Of a stretch of 64,000 bases of DNA, positions 1 to 8,830 are shown piece by piece. Numbering within the stretch: position 1 is the first letter of the stretch; every line of letters starts with the position of its first letter. This DNA is from Knoellia flava TL1 (lineage in GTDB: Bacteria > Actinomycetota > Actinomycetes > Actinomycetales > Dermatophilaceae). Below the pieces are notes generated by a model. The model searched no databases and was not told where the DNA came from. It saw only the letters and a list, made by a program, of their open reading frames with translations. Location: positions 1-64,000 of the forward strand of contig NZ_AVPI01000007.1 of assembly GCF_000768675.1 (NCBI RefSeq), in the 5' to 3' direction. The position numbers and the translations under genes are program-made.

Positions 1-1
1 C

Positions 2-463
2 GCTGCCGCGGGCGCCGCTGCGGCTGGGTCCGGTGGGGCCGCGCGCTCCGTCCCGCCACCGCGCCGCCCCGACCCGAGGTATGCGGCACCGGAGGCCGAG
101 GGCCTCGGTGAGACCGCGGCATACCCACCGGCGAAGCCGCCGACCAAGCCGCGCCGGACCAACCCGGCGGACCGGCCGTGGCTCGACGTCGACGGAGAGC
201 GCTACCCGCTCATGGGCGCGATCACCGTCCTCGGCCGCGACGACAGCGCCGACATCATCCTCGACGACCCGGGAATCTCGCGTCGGCACAGCGAGATCCG
301 CGTGACCCAGGACGGCCCGCACACCGTGGCGACGATCCGCGACCTCGGGTCGACCAACGGCACCTTCGTCAACGGCGAGCCCGTGACGAGCGAGCACCTC
401 GAGTCCGGCGACCGCATCACGGTGGGTCGCACGTCAGTCACCTACCGGGCCGGGCGCAAGTGA
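2..463 (+). CDS. fhaA: FHA-domain protein FhaA, C-terminal part (cut by window start)
   Basis: The reading frame is open from base 2, so the N-terminus lies outside the window. The visible part is a Pro/Ala-rich linker followed by a C-terminal forkhead-associated (FHA) domain from about base 170. It carries the phosphothreonine-binding signatures GRDDSADI, SRRHSEI and the LGSTNGTFVNG loop. FHA domains bind phosphothreonine; in mycobacteria FhaA binds phosphorylated PknB and MviN to control peptidoglycan synthesis. It heads the fhaA-fhaB-pstP-rodA-pbpA-pknB cluster, which supports the assignment. The upstream FhaA N-terminal domain cannot be checked here. Confidence 0.85.
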   Translation, partial: AAAGAAAAGSGGAARSVPPPRRPDPRYAAPEAEGLGETAAYPPAKPPTKPRRTNPADRPWLDVDGERYPLMGAITVLGRDDSADIILDDPGISRRHSEIRVTQDGPHTVATIRDLGSTNGTFVNGEPVTSEHLESGDRITVGRTSVTYRAGRK

Positions 464-475
464 GCGCCGGAAGCC

Positions 476-1003
476 ATGAGTGAGCTCACCATCACCGTCA
501 TGCGCCTCGGGCTGCTCGTCGCGCTCTGGGCGTTCGTCATCGCCGTCGTCGGCGTCCTGCGCGGCGACCTCTACGGCACCCAGGTGACGCCCCGTCGCGC
601 CGCTGCGCCTCGCGGCAACACCCCCCGGCCGGCCGCTCGGGGGAGCGCCGCGTCCGTGCCCGCCGAGCAGCGCCCGGTCGGCCGCCGCATCAACGCGCGG
701 TCGGCGAGCCGCGACCCCAACCACCTGCGCGTCATGAGCGGCCCGCTCGCCGGCACGAGCCTGCCCCTGCGCGAGGCCGGGATCCTCATCGGCCGCAGCC
801 CCGAGTCGGCGCTCGTCCTCGAGGACGACTTCGCCTCCGGGCGCCACGCCCGCATCTTCAAGGGTCCCGACGGCTGGGTCGTCGAGGACCTCGGCTCGAC
901 CAACGGCACCTTCATCGGTCCCCAGCGCCTCACGACCGCCACACCGGTGACGGCCGGCACCGAGATCCGGTTCGGGACGACCGTCGTCGAGCTGCGGAGG
1001 TAG
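476..1003 (+). CDS. fhaB: FHA-domain membrane protein FhaB (FipA-like)
   Basis: A 175-aa protein. It has an N-terminal hydrophobic helix at residues 8-28, a basic/Pro-Ala linker, then an FHA domain at about 80-175 with GRSPES, SGRHARI and DLGSTNGTF. The single membrane anchor with cytosolic FHA domain matches FhaB/FipA, which links Ser/Thr kinase signalling to the division apparatus. The start at ATG 476 lies 13 nt after the fhaA stop. The next gene starts 3 nt after its stop, so co-transcription is likely. Function is from family and context. Confidence 0.88.
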   Translation: MSELTITVMRLGLLVALWAFVIAVVGVLRGDLYGTQVTPRRAAAPRGNTPRPAARGSAASVPAEQRPVGRRINARSASRDPNHLRVMSGPLAGTSLPLREAGILIGRSPESALVLEDDFASGRHARIFKGPDGWVVEDLGSTNGTFIGPQRLTTATPVTAGTEIRFGTTVVELRR

Positions 1004-1005
1004 CC

Positions 1006-2403
1006 GTGGCCATCGCGTTCCACTTCGCCGCCCGCTCCGACGTCGGGATGGTGCGGACCAACAACGAGGACAGCGGGTATGCCGGCCCGCACCTCCTCGC
1101 GATGGCCGACGGCATGGGCGGCCACGCCGGTGGCGACGTCGCCTCGTCCACCGTCCTCGGCGCCCTCGTCCCGCTGGACGGCGAGTCGTTCTCCGGCGCC
1201 GACGCGACCCAGGCCCTGCTGCGCCGGATCACCGCCGCCAACGCCGAGCTCGGTCAGATGGCGCAGGACGACCCCGACCTCGAGGGCATGGGCACGACGC
1301 TCATCGCGATCCTGCGGGCGCGTGACAAGCTCGTCCTCGCCCACATCGGCGACTCGCGCGCCTTCGTCGTCCGCGACGGCCAGGTCAGCCAGATCACCAA
1401 GGACCACAGCTTCGTCCAGTCGCTCGTCGACGAGGGCAGGATCACCGCCGAGGAGGCGTCGACCCACCCGCAGCGCTCGCTCGTGACGAGGGTCCTCACC
1501 GGCGCCGAGGGCGAGGAGCCCGACGTCGTCGTGCGCCGGGCGGTCGTCGGCGAGCGCTACCTCATCTGCTCCGACGGCCTGTCCGACTACGTCGCACGCG
1601 ACACCATCGACGAGGTCCTCACCACCGAGCGCCGCCCCGGCGAGTGCGCCGAGCGGCTCGTCCAGCTCGCGCTGCGCGCCGGCGCCCCCGACAACGTCAC
1701 CGTCGTCGTCGGCGACGTCGTCGACCTCACCAAGGGTCCCGTGCCGAGCGACTCGCCCCAGGTCGTCGGTGCCGCCGCGGCCATCCGGCGCCACACCCGG
1801 CCGATCCCGGTGACCCCGGCCGAGAAGGCCGCCGCGCTGTCGCAGGAGGCCAGGGGTGCGACCGACGACGACCTCCACCTCGCCGACGAGGGACCCCGCA
1901 GCCGCACGGCCACGCTGCTGCGCGGGGTCGGCGCGGCCGTCCTCGCCGTCGTCCTCCTCGTCGGTGGTGGCTATGCCGCCTACGCGTGGACGCAGGCGCA
2001 GTTCTACGTCGGCGTCCGCGAGGGCCGCGTCACCGTCTTCAAGGGCGTCGACCAGACGATCGGGCCGATCAGCCTGTCTAGCCCCGAGACGATGAGCGGC
2101 ATCGTCGTCGAGGACCTGCCCGACTTCTACCGCGGCCAGCTTGCGCGCGGCATCACGATGAACACCCGCTCCGACGCCGCCGCCCTCGTCCGCAACCTCG
2201 AGGTGCAGGCCGGGGCGTGCCGCTACGCGAAGTCGCAGGGCCGCGACTGCGCGACCGTCCCGTCGAACTGGACGACCCCGACCCCCACCCCCACCCCGAC
2301 GCCGACCCTCTCGGGCCCCTCGGCGAGCGTGCCCGGAGCGACCCCGTCGCCCAGCGCCCCCGTCACCGGGTCGCCGGGACCGAGCGTCAGCCCCAACGCA
2401 TGA
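1006..2403 (+). CDS. pstP: PP2C-type Ser/Thr protein phosphatase PstP
   Basis: A 465-aa metal-dependent phosphatase that dephosphorylates PknB and its substrates. The cytosolic PP2C domain (about residues 1-240) shows the metal-site motifs TNNEDS, ADGMGGHAGG, GDSRAF, CSDGLSD and DNVTVVV. A juxtamembrane stretch leads to one transmembrane helix at about 303-328. After it come a small extracellular domain and a Thr/Pro/Ser-rich tail. The start is GTG 1006, just after the fhaB stop. The stop overlaps the rodA start by 4 nt (ATGA), indicating translational coupling. Confidence 0.93.
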   Translation: MAIAFHFAARSDVGMVRTNNEDSGYAGPHLLAMADGMGGHAGGDVASSTVLGALVPLDGESFSGADATQALLRRITAANAELGQMAQDDPDLEGMGTTLIAILRARDKLVLAHIGDSRAFVVRDGQVSQITKDHSFVQSLVDEGRITAEEASTHPQRSLVTRVLTGAEGEEPDVVVRRAVVGERYLICSDGLSDYVARDTIDEVLTTERRPGECAERLVQLALRAGAPDNVTVVVGDVVDLTKGPVPSDSPQVVGAAAAIRRHTRPIPVTPAEKAAALSQEARGATDDDLHLADEGPRSRTATLLRGVGAAVLAVVLLVGGGYAAYAWTQAQFYVGVREGRVTVFKGVDQTIGPISLSSPETMSGIVVEDLPDFYRGQLARGITMNTRSDAAALVRNLEVQAGACRYAKSQGRDCATVPSNWTTPTPTPTPTPTLSGPSASVPGATPSPSAPVTGSPGPSVSPNA

Positions 2404-3782
2404 CCACCGTCTCCGCTCTCTCCTCCCGCAAGGGCCGCAACGTCGAGCTCGGGCTCCTCGTCTTCGCGGTCGCCATCGTCGCGCTCGCCTACATCAACGT
2501 CGGGGTCGCCGTCGAGGGCGCCGTGCCGCCGAGCCTCGTCGCCGTCGGCACCGGGTTCCTCGTCATCACCGCCGCGTTCCACATCACGATGCGGCTGCGG
2601 GCGCCCTACGCCGACCCGCTCATCCTGCCGATCGCCACGCTCCTCAACGGGCTCGGCCTCGTCATGATCAACCGGCTCGACCTCGCCAACGACCGCAGCC
2701 TCGCCGAGGGCATGGCGCTGCGTCAGCTCATGTGGAGCGCCCTCGCCGCCGGACTCGCGATCGCGGCGCTCATCATCCTGCGCGACCACCGCATCCTGCG
2801 CCGCTACACCTACCTCGCCGGCGCCATCGGCTTCGGGCTGCTGCTCCTGCCGCTCGTGCCCGGGCTCGGCGTCGAGAACTACGGCTCGCGCATCTGGATC
2901 GCCGTCGGGCCGTTCTCGTTCCAGCCCGGTGAGATCGCCAAGATCGTCCTCGCGGTCTTCTTCGCCGGCTACCTCGTGCAGACGCGCGACGCCCTCTCCG
3001 TCGCCGGCCGGCGGATCCTCGGGCTCACCCTGCCACGGGCGCGCGACCTCGGCCCGATCCTCGTGGCGTGGATGCTCTCGGTCGGCGTCCTCGTCCTCGA
3101 GAAGGACCTCGGCTCCTCGCTGCTCTTCTTCGGGCTCTTCGTGGCGATGCTCTACATCGCCACGGAGCGCACCTCGTGGGTGGCCATCGGCCTGCTGCTC
3201 TTCGGCGTCGGCTGCTGGGTCGCCAACCTCCTCTTCAGCCACGTCCAGCGCCGCGTCCTGCTCTGGCTCGACACCTTCAGCCGCGAGGCCCTCGACACCT
3301 CCGACCAGCTCGCCCGCGGCCTCATGGGCATGGCCTCCGGCGGCATGCTCGGCACCGGCCTCGGCCGGGGCCGCCCGGAGCTCACCTACTTCGCCGAGAG
3401 CGACTTCATCATCCCCAGCTTCGGCGAGGAGATCGGGCTCATCGGCCTCTTCGCGCTGCTCCTGCTCTACGTCCTGCTCGTCGAACGCGGCCTGCGCACC
3501 GCGATCGGCGCCCGCGACGGCTTCGGCAAGCTGCTCGCCGCCGGCCTGGCCTTCTCGGTCGCCCTCCAGTGCTTCGTCGTCGTCGGCGGCGTCACGCGGG
3601 TCATCCCGCTCACCGGCCTCACGATGCCGTTCCTCTCCCAGGGTGGGTCCTCGCTCCTCGCCAACTGGACCCTCGTCGCGCTGCTCCTGCGCATCAGCGA
3701 CCACGCCCGCCGCCCCGTCCCCGACCCTGCCGCGCCCAACCCCGTGGCCAGCGAGGAGACGCAGGTGGTGAAGGTGCGATGA
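2400..3782 (+). CDS. rodA: FtsW/RodA/SpoVE-family peptidoglycan glycosyltransferase
   Basis: A 460-aa polytopic membrane protein with about ten or more hydrophobic helices. Such SEDS proteins polymerise lipid II at the membrane outer face, working with a class B PBP. Typical segments are visible: KDLGSSLLFFG, the FAESDFIIPSFGEEIGL region and the C-terminal TGLTMPFLSQGGSSL. The ATG at 2400 overlaps the pstP stop by 4 nt, and its own stop overlaps pbpA by 4 nt. The partner PBP is the next gene. In mycobacteria the corresponding gene is rodA; assignment to RodA rather than FtsW rests on this cluster. Confidence 0.92.
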   Translation: MTTVSALSSRKGRNVELGLLVFAVAIVALAYINVGVAVEGAVPPSLVAVGTGFLVITAAFHITMRLRAPYADPLILPIATLLNGLGLVMINRLDLANDRSLAEGMALRQLMWSALAAGLAIAALIILRDHRILRRYTYLAGAIGFGLLLLPLVPGLGVENYGSRIWIAVGPFSFQPGEIAKIVLAVFFAGYLVQTRDALSVAGRRILGLTLPRARDLGPILVAWMLSVGVLVLEKDLGSSLLFFGLFVAMLYIATERTSWVAIGLLLFGVGCWVANLLFSHVQRRVLLWLDTFSREALDTSDQLARGLMGMASGGMLGTGLGRGRPELTYFAESDFIIPSFGEEIGLIGLFALLLLYVLLVERGLRTAIGARDGFGKLLAAGLAFSVALQCFVVVGGVTRVIPLTGLTMPFLSQGGSSLLANWTLVALLLRISDHARRPVPDPAAPNPVASEETQVVKVR

Positions 3783-5236
3783 ACCAGCCGATCCGCCGCC
3801 TCTCCTTCGTCGTCGCCCTGCTCTTCGCCTCGCTGCTCGTCTCGACGACCCTCATCCAGTTCGTCTGGGCCAAGGACCTCAACGCCCGGCCCGACAACCG
3901 GCGCACGCTGCTCAGCACCTACGCCCGCGAGCGCGGCCAGATCCTCGTCGGCGACACGGCCATCGCGAAGTCGGTCCCGGTCGACGACGAGTACAAGTGG
4001 CTGCGCACCTACCCGGGCAAGACGGCATACGCGCACGTCACCGGCTACTACTCCTTCTACGGCGCGGGCGGCGGCCTCGAGCAGGCCGAGAACGGGCTGC
4101 TCTCCGGCAGCAGCGACAAGCTCGCGTTCCGCCGGGTCTCGGACTTCTTCACCGGTCGCAAGACCGCCGGCGCGAGCCTCGAGCTCACCATCGACGCCGC
4201 GGTGCAGCAGGCGGCGATCAAGGCCCTCGACGGGCGCAAGGGCGCCGCGGTCGCGGTCAACCCGTCGACCGGCGAGATCCTCGCGATGGTGAGCAATCCG
4301 ACCTACGACCCGTCGCCGCTGTCGTCGCACAACCTCGCGCAGGTCGACGCGGCCTACAAGAAGCTCAACGGCGACCCGGCCAAGCCGCTCGTGAACCGCA
4401 CCATCGGCGGCGACCTCTACCCGCCGGGGTCGACGTTCAAGATCGTCACGGCCGCCGCAGCGCTCTCGAGCGGCCGCTTCGCGCCCGACACCGTCCTCCC
4501 CGGGCCGGCCGAGCTCGACCTGCCGCAGACGACCGTCGGCCTGCCCAACTTCGGCGACCGCTCCTGCGGGCCGGACGACAAGACGACCTTCCTGCACGCC
4601 ATGGAGATCTCGTGCAACAGCGCGTTCGGCTACCTCGGGCTCGAGCTCGGCGCCGACGCGCTGCGTGACCAGGCGGCGAAGTTCGGTGTGGGCGACCAGC
4701 TCTCGGTCCCGATGCGGGTCACGCCGAGCTCGGTCCCGGCCGAGCTCAACCCGCCGCAGCTCGCGCAGTCGGCCGTCGGCCAGTACGACGTGCGCGTCAC
4801 CCCGCTCCAGGTCGCGATGTTCAGCGCCGGCGTCGCCAACCGCGGCATCGTCATGAAGCCGCACCTCGTGCGGTCGGTGCTCTCGAGCGACCTCAGCGTC
4901 ATCGAGCGCGCCGAGCCCGAGGAGCTCTCGCAGGCCGTGAGCCCCGAGGTCGCCGCCCAGCTCACCGAGATGATGGAGGCCGTCGTCGAGAGCGGCAGCG
5001 GCGAGCCCGCGCAGGTCGACGGCGTCCGCGTCGCCGGCAAGACCGGCACCGCCGAGACCGACCGCGTCTCCCGCGCCCACGCGTGGTTCACCGGCTTCGC
5101 ACCGGCCAACGACCCCCAGATCGCCGTCGCGGTCGTCGTCGAGAACGGCGGCGACCCCGACAGCGAGGCCCGCGGAGGTGGCGCCGTCGGTGGCCCCATC
5201 GCCAAGGCGATGATCGAGGCGGGGCTGAAGAAGTGA
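3779..5236 (+). CDS. pbpA: Class B penicillin-binding protein PbpA (transpeptidase)
   Basis: A 485-aa peptidoglycan cross-linking enzyme. An N-terminal membrane anchor (about 8-28) is followed by a short PBP dimerisation region and the transpeptidase domain. The three active-site motifs are present: S218-T-F-K221, S278-C-N280 and K421-T-G. The protein is short for a class B PBP but matches the actinobacterial PbpA type. The start overlaps rodA (ATGA) and the stop overlaps pknB (GTGA), so polymerase, transpeptidase and kinase are made together. Confidence 0.93.
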   Translation: MNQPIRRLSFVVALLFASLLVSTTLIQFVWAKDLNARPDNRRTLLSTYARERGQILVGDTAIAKSVPVDDEYKWLRTYPGKTAYAHVTGYYSFYGAGGGLEQAENGLLSGSSDKLAFRRVSDFFTGRKTAGASLELTIDAAVQQAAIKALDGRKGAAVAVNPSTGEILAMVSNPTYDPSPLSSHNLAQVDAAYKKLNGDPAKPLVNRTIGGDLYPPGSTFKIVTAAAALSSGRFAPDTVLPGPAELDLPQTTVGLPNFGDRSCGPDDKTTFLHAMEISCNSAFGYLGLELGADALRDQAAKFGVGDQLSVPMRVTPSSVPAELNPPQLAQSAVGQYDVRVTPLQVAMFSAGVANRGIVMKPHLVRSVLSSDLSVIERAEPEELSQAVSPEVAAQLTEMMEAVVESGSGEPAQVDGVRVAGKTGTAETDRVSRAHAWFTGFAPANDPQIAVAVVVENGGDPDSEARGGGAVGGPIAKAMIEAGLKK

Positions 5237-7116
5237 CGGACGTGACGCGCGAGGAGCCCGTCCTGCTGGGGGGACGTTACGAGGTCGGCGAGCTGATCGG
5301 GCGCGGCGGCATGGCCGAGGTCCACCTCGGCCACGACACCCGTCTCGGACGACCCGTCGCGATCAAGATGCTCCGCAGCGACCTCGCCCGCGACCAGTCC
5401 TTCATCAAGCGGTTCCGCCGCGAGGCGCAGTCGTCGGCCGGGCTCAACCACTCCTCGATCGTCGCGGTCTACGACTCCGGCGAGGACCACACCATCGAGT
5501 CGGGTGGCGCCAGCGTCGCCGTCCCCTACATGGTCATGGAGTACGTCGAGGGCCGCACCCTCCGCGAGGTCCTCAGCTCCGAGGGCAAGCTCAAGACCGA
5601 GGAGGCGCTGCGCGTCACCGAGGGGGTCCTCGACGCGCTCGGCTACAGCCACCGCATGGGTATCGTCCACCGCGACATCAAGCCGGCCAACGTCATGATC
5701 AGCGACGACGGCTCGGTCAAGGTCATGGACTTCGGCATCGCCCGCGCGATCGCCGACACCGCCGCGACGATGACCCAGACGCAGGCCGTCATCGGCACGG
5801 CGCAGTACCTCTCGCCCGAGCAGGCCCAGGGCCAGACCGTCGACGCGCGCTCGGACCTCTACTCCGCCGGCTGCATGCTCTACGAGCTGCTCACCGGCCG
5901 ACCACCGTTCATCGGCGACAGCCCGGTCGCCATCGCCTACCAGCACGTCGGCGAGCAGCCGATCCCGCCGTCGGCCCTCGAGGACTCCGTGCCCGACGAG
6001 CTCGACGCCGTCGTCCTCCACTCGCTCGCCAAGCCGCGCGAGGACCGCTACCAGGACGCCGCCTCGTTCCGCAGCGACCTCCAGCGCGTCCGCCTCGGCC
6101 GACCGGTGAGCCGCGAGGCGACCGCGTCGCTCGCCGCCCTCGCCGCCGGTGCCGCGCCGACGCTCGCGAGCGCCGAACCGACCCAGGTGTATGCCGTCCA
6201 GACCCGCCCCCCGGAGGCCGCGGCTGCCGCTGCGCCCCCGGTCGGTCCGGTCACCTCGACCTTCCCGGCCGCGGTTTCGCGCGACGAGCGCCCGCGCCAC
6301 CGCGGGCGCCGGGCGGCGTTCATCACGGTCGCGCTGCTCACGGCCGCAGCGCTGCTCGCGTTCGGGCTCATGCAGTACCGAGCCATGCAGGCCGAGGCCG
6401 CCAAGGTCTCCGTGCCACCGGTCGAGGGCAAGCCGGTGCCGACCGCGCTCGCCGACCTGCGCAAGGTCGGGCTCGACGACGTCGTCCAGAGCACCGCGCG
6501 CAGCGACAGCGTGCCCGAGGGCTCCGTCGTCTCGCAGACCCCCGAGCCCGGTGTGCGCGTCGACCCGTCGGAGACGACCGTGGCCCTCGTCGTCTCGACC
6601 GGGCCGAGCTCGGTGCCCGTCCCCCAGCTGGCGGGCATGACCGTCGCCGAGGCGACCGCGGCGCTCGCGAAGCTCAAGCTCACGGTCGGCAAGACCGAGA
6701 AGGTCAACACCTCCGAGCAGCCCAAGGACCGCGTCGTCGGGTCGACACCCAAGGCCAACGAGTCGGTGGAGCCGGGCACCGTCGTCGACCTCAGCGTCGC
6801 GACCGGTCTGGTCGCCGTGCCCAAGCTGACGACGATGACCCAGGACGAGGCCTCGGCGGCGCTGCTCGCCATCGGGCTCAAGCCCAGGACGACCTACCGC
6901 CAGACGTCGCAGGCGGCCGAGGGCACGGTCATCGCACAGGAGCCCGACGAGGGCGAGCTCATCGCGCTCGGGTCCGAGGTGACGATCCGCGTCGCGCAGA
7001 AGCTGCCGCCTCCGCCGCCCACGCCCACCGCCACGCCGACTCCGAGCCCGACGCCGTCGGCGAGCGCCACCCCGACCGGCACGCCGACCCCGTCGATCAC
7101 CCTCCCCGGCCCCTGA
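5233..7116 (+). CDS. pknB: PASTA-domain Ser/Thr protein kinase PknB
   Basis: A 627-aa receptor kinase. The N-terminal kinase domain (about 15-275) has the Gly loop GRGGMAEV, catalytic Lys45, the HRDIKPAN loop near 146 and DFGIA near 166. One transmembrane helix lies at about 361-385. Three extracellular PASTA repeats (about 394-593) are known in this family to bind muropeptide/lipid II, and a Pro/Thr-rich tail ends the protein. GTG 5233 overlaps the pbpA stop and is the natural start. Mycobacteria carry pknA between pbpA and pknB; here that gene is absent and this is the only kinase in the cluster. Confidence 0.94.
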   Translation: MTDVTREEPVLLGGRYEVGELIGRGGMAEVHLGHDTRLGRPVAIKMLRSDLARDQSFIKRFRREAQSSAGLNHSSIVAVYDSGEDHTIESGGASVAVPYMVMEYVEGRTLREVLSSEGKLKTEEALRVTEGVLDALGYSHRMGIVHRDIKPANVMISDDGSVKVMDFGIARAIADTAATMTQTQAVIGTAQYLSPEQAQGQTVDARSDLYSAGCMLYELLTGRPPFIGDSPVAIAYQHVGEQPIPPSALEDSVPDELDAVVLHSLAKPREDRYQDAASFRSDLQRVRLGRPVSREATASLAALAAGAAPTLASAEPTQVYAVQTRPPEAAAAAAPPVGPVTSTFPAAVSRDERPRHRGRRAAFITVALLTAAALLAFGLMQYRAMQAEAAKVSVPPVEGKPVPTALADLRKVGLDDVVQSTARSDSVPEGSVVSQTPEPGVRVDPSETTVALVVSTGPSSVPVPQLAGMTVAEATAALAKLKLTVGKTEKVNTSEQPKDRVVGSTPKANESVEPGTVVDLSVATGLVAVPKLTTMTQDEASAALLAIGLKPRTTYRQTSQAAEGTVIAQEPDEGELIALGSEVTIRVAQKLPPPPPTPTATPTPSPTPSASATPTGTPTPSITLPGP

Positions 7117-7167
7117 CGGGGGCACACGGCATACGGAGGCGTTGGCCACGCCCCCAGCGGAGGGAAG

Positions 7168-7208
7168 GTTGAGGGTCCGGAGGGAACATTTCCCTCCGGA
7201 CCTTCAAC
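7168..7208. terminator. Bidirectional hairpin between pknB and pabA
   Basis: Bases 7174-7186 and 7190-7202 are perfect 13-bp inverted arms around a CAT loop. The flanking GTTGAG/TTCAAC bases extend the stem with one mismatch. It sits between two convergent genes, so it probably ends transcription from both sides. There is no clear T-run. Confidence 0.7.
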
Positions 7209-7252
7209 GTTCCCGCACGGGGAGGAAATGCTGGGACGAACGGGCGGGAGCG

Positions 7253-7924
7253 TCAACCGGTGACCTGGGCGGCGATGTCGGCGACGTCCGCGCCGTGCAC
7301 GAGCGGGCTCAGCCCGTGCGACCGCTCGACGGCGCCGTCGTCGCCGCACACCTCGAGCCAGTTGGCGAGGAGTCGGTGCCCACCCTGGGTGAGGACCGAC
7401 TCGGGGTGGAACTGCACCCCGTGCAGCGGCAGGTCGCGGTGCTGGACCGCCATGATGATGCCGCTGCCCGTCTGGCCCGTGCTCACGAGCGCGTCGGGCA
7501 GAGTCGGCGGGTCGATCGTCAGCGAGTGGTAGCGCGTCGCCGTGAACGGCGAGGGCAGCCCGGCGAGCACGCCCTCGCCGGAGTGCTCGACGAGCGAGGT
7601 CTTGCCGTGGAGCAGCTCGGGCGCCCGGCCCACCGTGCCGCCGAAGACGACGCCGAGCGCCTGGTGCCCGAGGCACACCCCGAGCATCGGCTGCGAGCGC
7701 TCGGCGCACGCCTCGATCATCGCCATCGAGACGCCGGCCTCCTCGGGCGTCCCCGGGCCGGGTGAGACGAGCACCCCGTCGTAGTCGGCGGCGTCGCCCG
7801 GTGCGACCGCGTCGTTGCGCACGACGGTGCACTCGGCGCCGAGCTGCTCGAGGTAGCCGACGATCGTGAAGACGAACGAGTCGTAGTTGTCGACGACGAG
7901 GATGCGGCGGGCGGTGGTGGTCAC
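7253..7924 (-). CDS. pabA: Glutamine amidotransferase, PabA/TrpG type
   Basis: A 223-aa class I glutamine amidotransferase subunit that supplies ammonia to anthranilate or aminodeoxychorismate synthase. The nucleophile is Cys84 in GVCLGHQ, with His173/Glu175 in FHPES. The oxyanion motif SPGPGTP is present. GTG 7924 gives the normal N-terminus (TARRILVVDNYDSF); longer upstream frames lack homology. In mycobacteria the gene beside pknB is annotated trpG. No chorismate-binding partner is visible, so PabA versus TrpG cannot be decided. Its start overlaps the upstream small membrane gene by 4 nt. Confidence 0.88.
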   Translation of the reverse strand: MTTTARRILVVDNYDSFVFTIVGYLEQLGAECTVVRNDAVAPGDAADYDGVLVSPGPGTPEEAGVSMAMIEACAERSQPMLGVCLGHQALGVVFGGTVGRAPELLHGKTSLVEHSGEGVLAGLPSPFTATRYHSLTIDPPTLPDALVSTGQTGSGIIMAVQHRDLPLHGVQFHPESVLTQGGHRLLANWLEVCGDDGAVERSHGLSPLVHGADVADIAAQVTG

Positions 7925-8127
7925 GAGGGCTCCGGGGTCGGGAAGGATGGGTATGCCGTGGCACCAGTATCCGCACCGACGGTCGTCTCGTCGTAGGGCA
8001 GCCACGATGCGACGAGCGGGAAGAGCCACTCGAAGCACACGAAGACCACGAGCGCGAGGAGCAGGAGGAGCAACAGGACGCGCACGACGACGGGACCCGG
8101 CAGCGCGCGCCAGAGTGCGGCATACAT
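7921..8127 (-). CDS. Small membrane protein between sortase and pabA
   Basis: A 68-aa protein with one strongly hydrophobic helix (VRVLLLLLLLALVVFVCFEWLF is the core, about residues 15-36) followed by an acidic/Thr-Pro tail. It overlaps pabA by 4 nt (GTGA) and follows the sortase gene in the same direction, so it is part of the DUF881-sortase-small protein-pabA run. No function is recognised. Position and coupling suggest a real conserved actinobacterial gene. Confidence 0.65.
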   Translation of the reverse strand: MYAALWRALPGPVVVRVLLLLLLLALVVFVCFEWLFPLVASWLPYDETTVGADTGATAYPSFPTPEPS

Positions 8128-8140
8128 CAGGACGCCCCTC

Positions 8141-8830
8141 TCACGACGGCTCGCTGGACGGCGCGGTCCCGGGCGCGGGCAGGTCGTCGACGAGCGAGAT
8201 CTGCTCGCGGGTGCGGGTCCGCGTCAGCTCGGCGTGCACGACGTAGCGCTGCTTCGCGCTGAACCTCGGGTGGCAGGAGGTGAGCGTGAGCATCGCCCTG
8301 GTCGGCTTCGCGGCACGGTCGCCGGGGACGGGGGCGATGACCTCGGACTCCCAGGGGCGGACGATCGTGTGGCTGCGCACGGCATACACGCTCTCGCCGG
8401 CAACGGTCTCGACGATGATCTCGTCACCCGGGCGCAGGCTCGCGATCTCGGCGAGCGGCTTGCCGTAGGTCGTGCGGTGACCGGCGATGGCGAAGTTGCC
8501 GACCTCGCCGGGCCCGGCGGTGCCGACGTAGTGGCCGAGGCCGCGGGCGAGCTCCGCGGCCGACGTGCCCTCGACGAGCGGGCGCTCGTAGTCGCTCCCG
8601 AAGCGGGGGATGCGCACGACGGCGAACGCGTCACCACCGATCCGGGTGGCGGTCGCGCTGCCCGGGTCGCGCGAGGCGTCGACGAAGTCCTGCTCGAGGC
8701 TCGTCACGGTGCGGGCCTGCGCCCGGTCCGAGACGACGTCTGTCCAGAAGAGCTGCCACACGACGAAGAGCAGGACGAGCCCGCCCAGGGTGAGGAGCAG
8801 CTCGCCGAGGACCCCGACGGCACGCCTCAC
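8141..8830 (-). CDS. srtE: Class E sortase
   Basis: A 229-aa membrane-anchored cysteine transpeptidase. An N-terminal helix (about 7-28) is followed by the sortase beta-barrel. The catalytic triad is visible: His118 (AGHRTTYG), Cys186 (TLTSCHP) and Arg195. Class E enzymes occur in actinobacteria that lack class A housekeeping sortase and recognise LAXTG-type signals. GTG 8830 overlaps the stop of the upstream DUF881 gene (GTGA), which fixes this start. No obvious sortase substrate is encoded within the window. Confidence 0.9.
   Translation of the reverse strand: MRRAVGVLGELLLTLGGLVLLFVVWQLFWTDVVSDRAQARTVTSLEQDFVDASRDPGSATATRIGGDAFAVVRIPRFGSDYERPLVEGTSAAELARGLGHYVGTAGPGEVGNFAIAGHRTTYGKPLAEIASLRPGDEIIVETVAGESVYAVRSHTIVRPWESEVIAPVPGDRAAKPTRAMLTLTSCHPRFSAKQRYVVHAELTRTRTREQISLVDDLPAPGTAPSSEPS

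Noticed and set aside
2223-3704. Long open frames antisense to rodA, pbpA, pknB, gyrA and other genes
   Set aside because: They arise from the GC-rich third positions of the real genes, are rich in Arg/Ala/Glu/Asp without domains, and lie opposite clearly recognised proteins.
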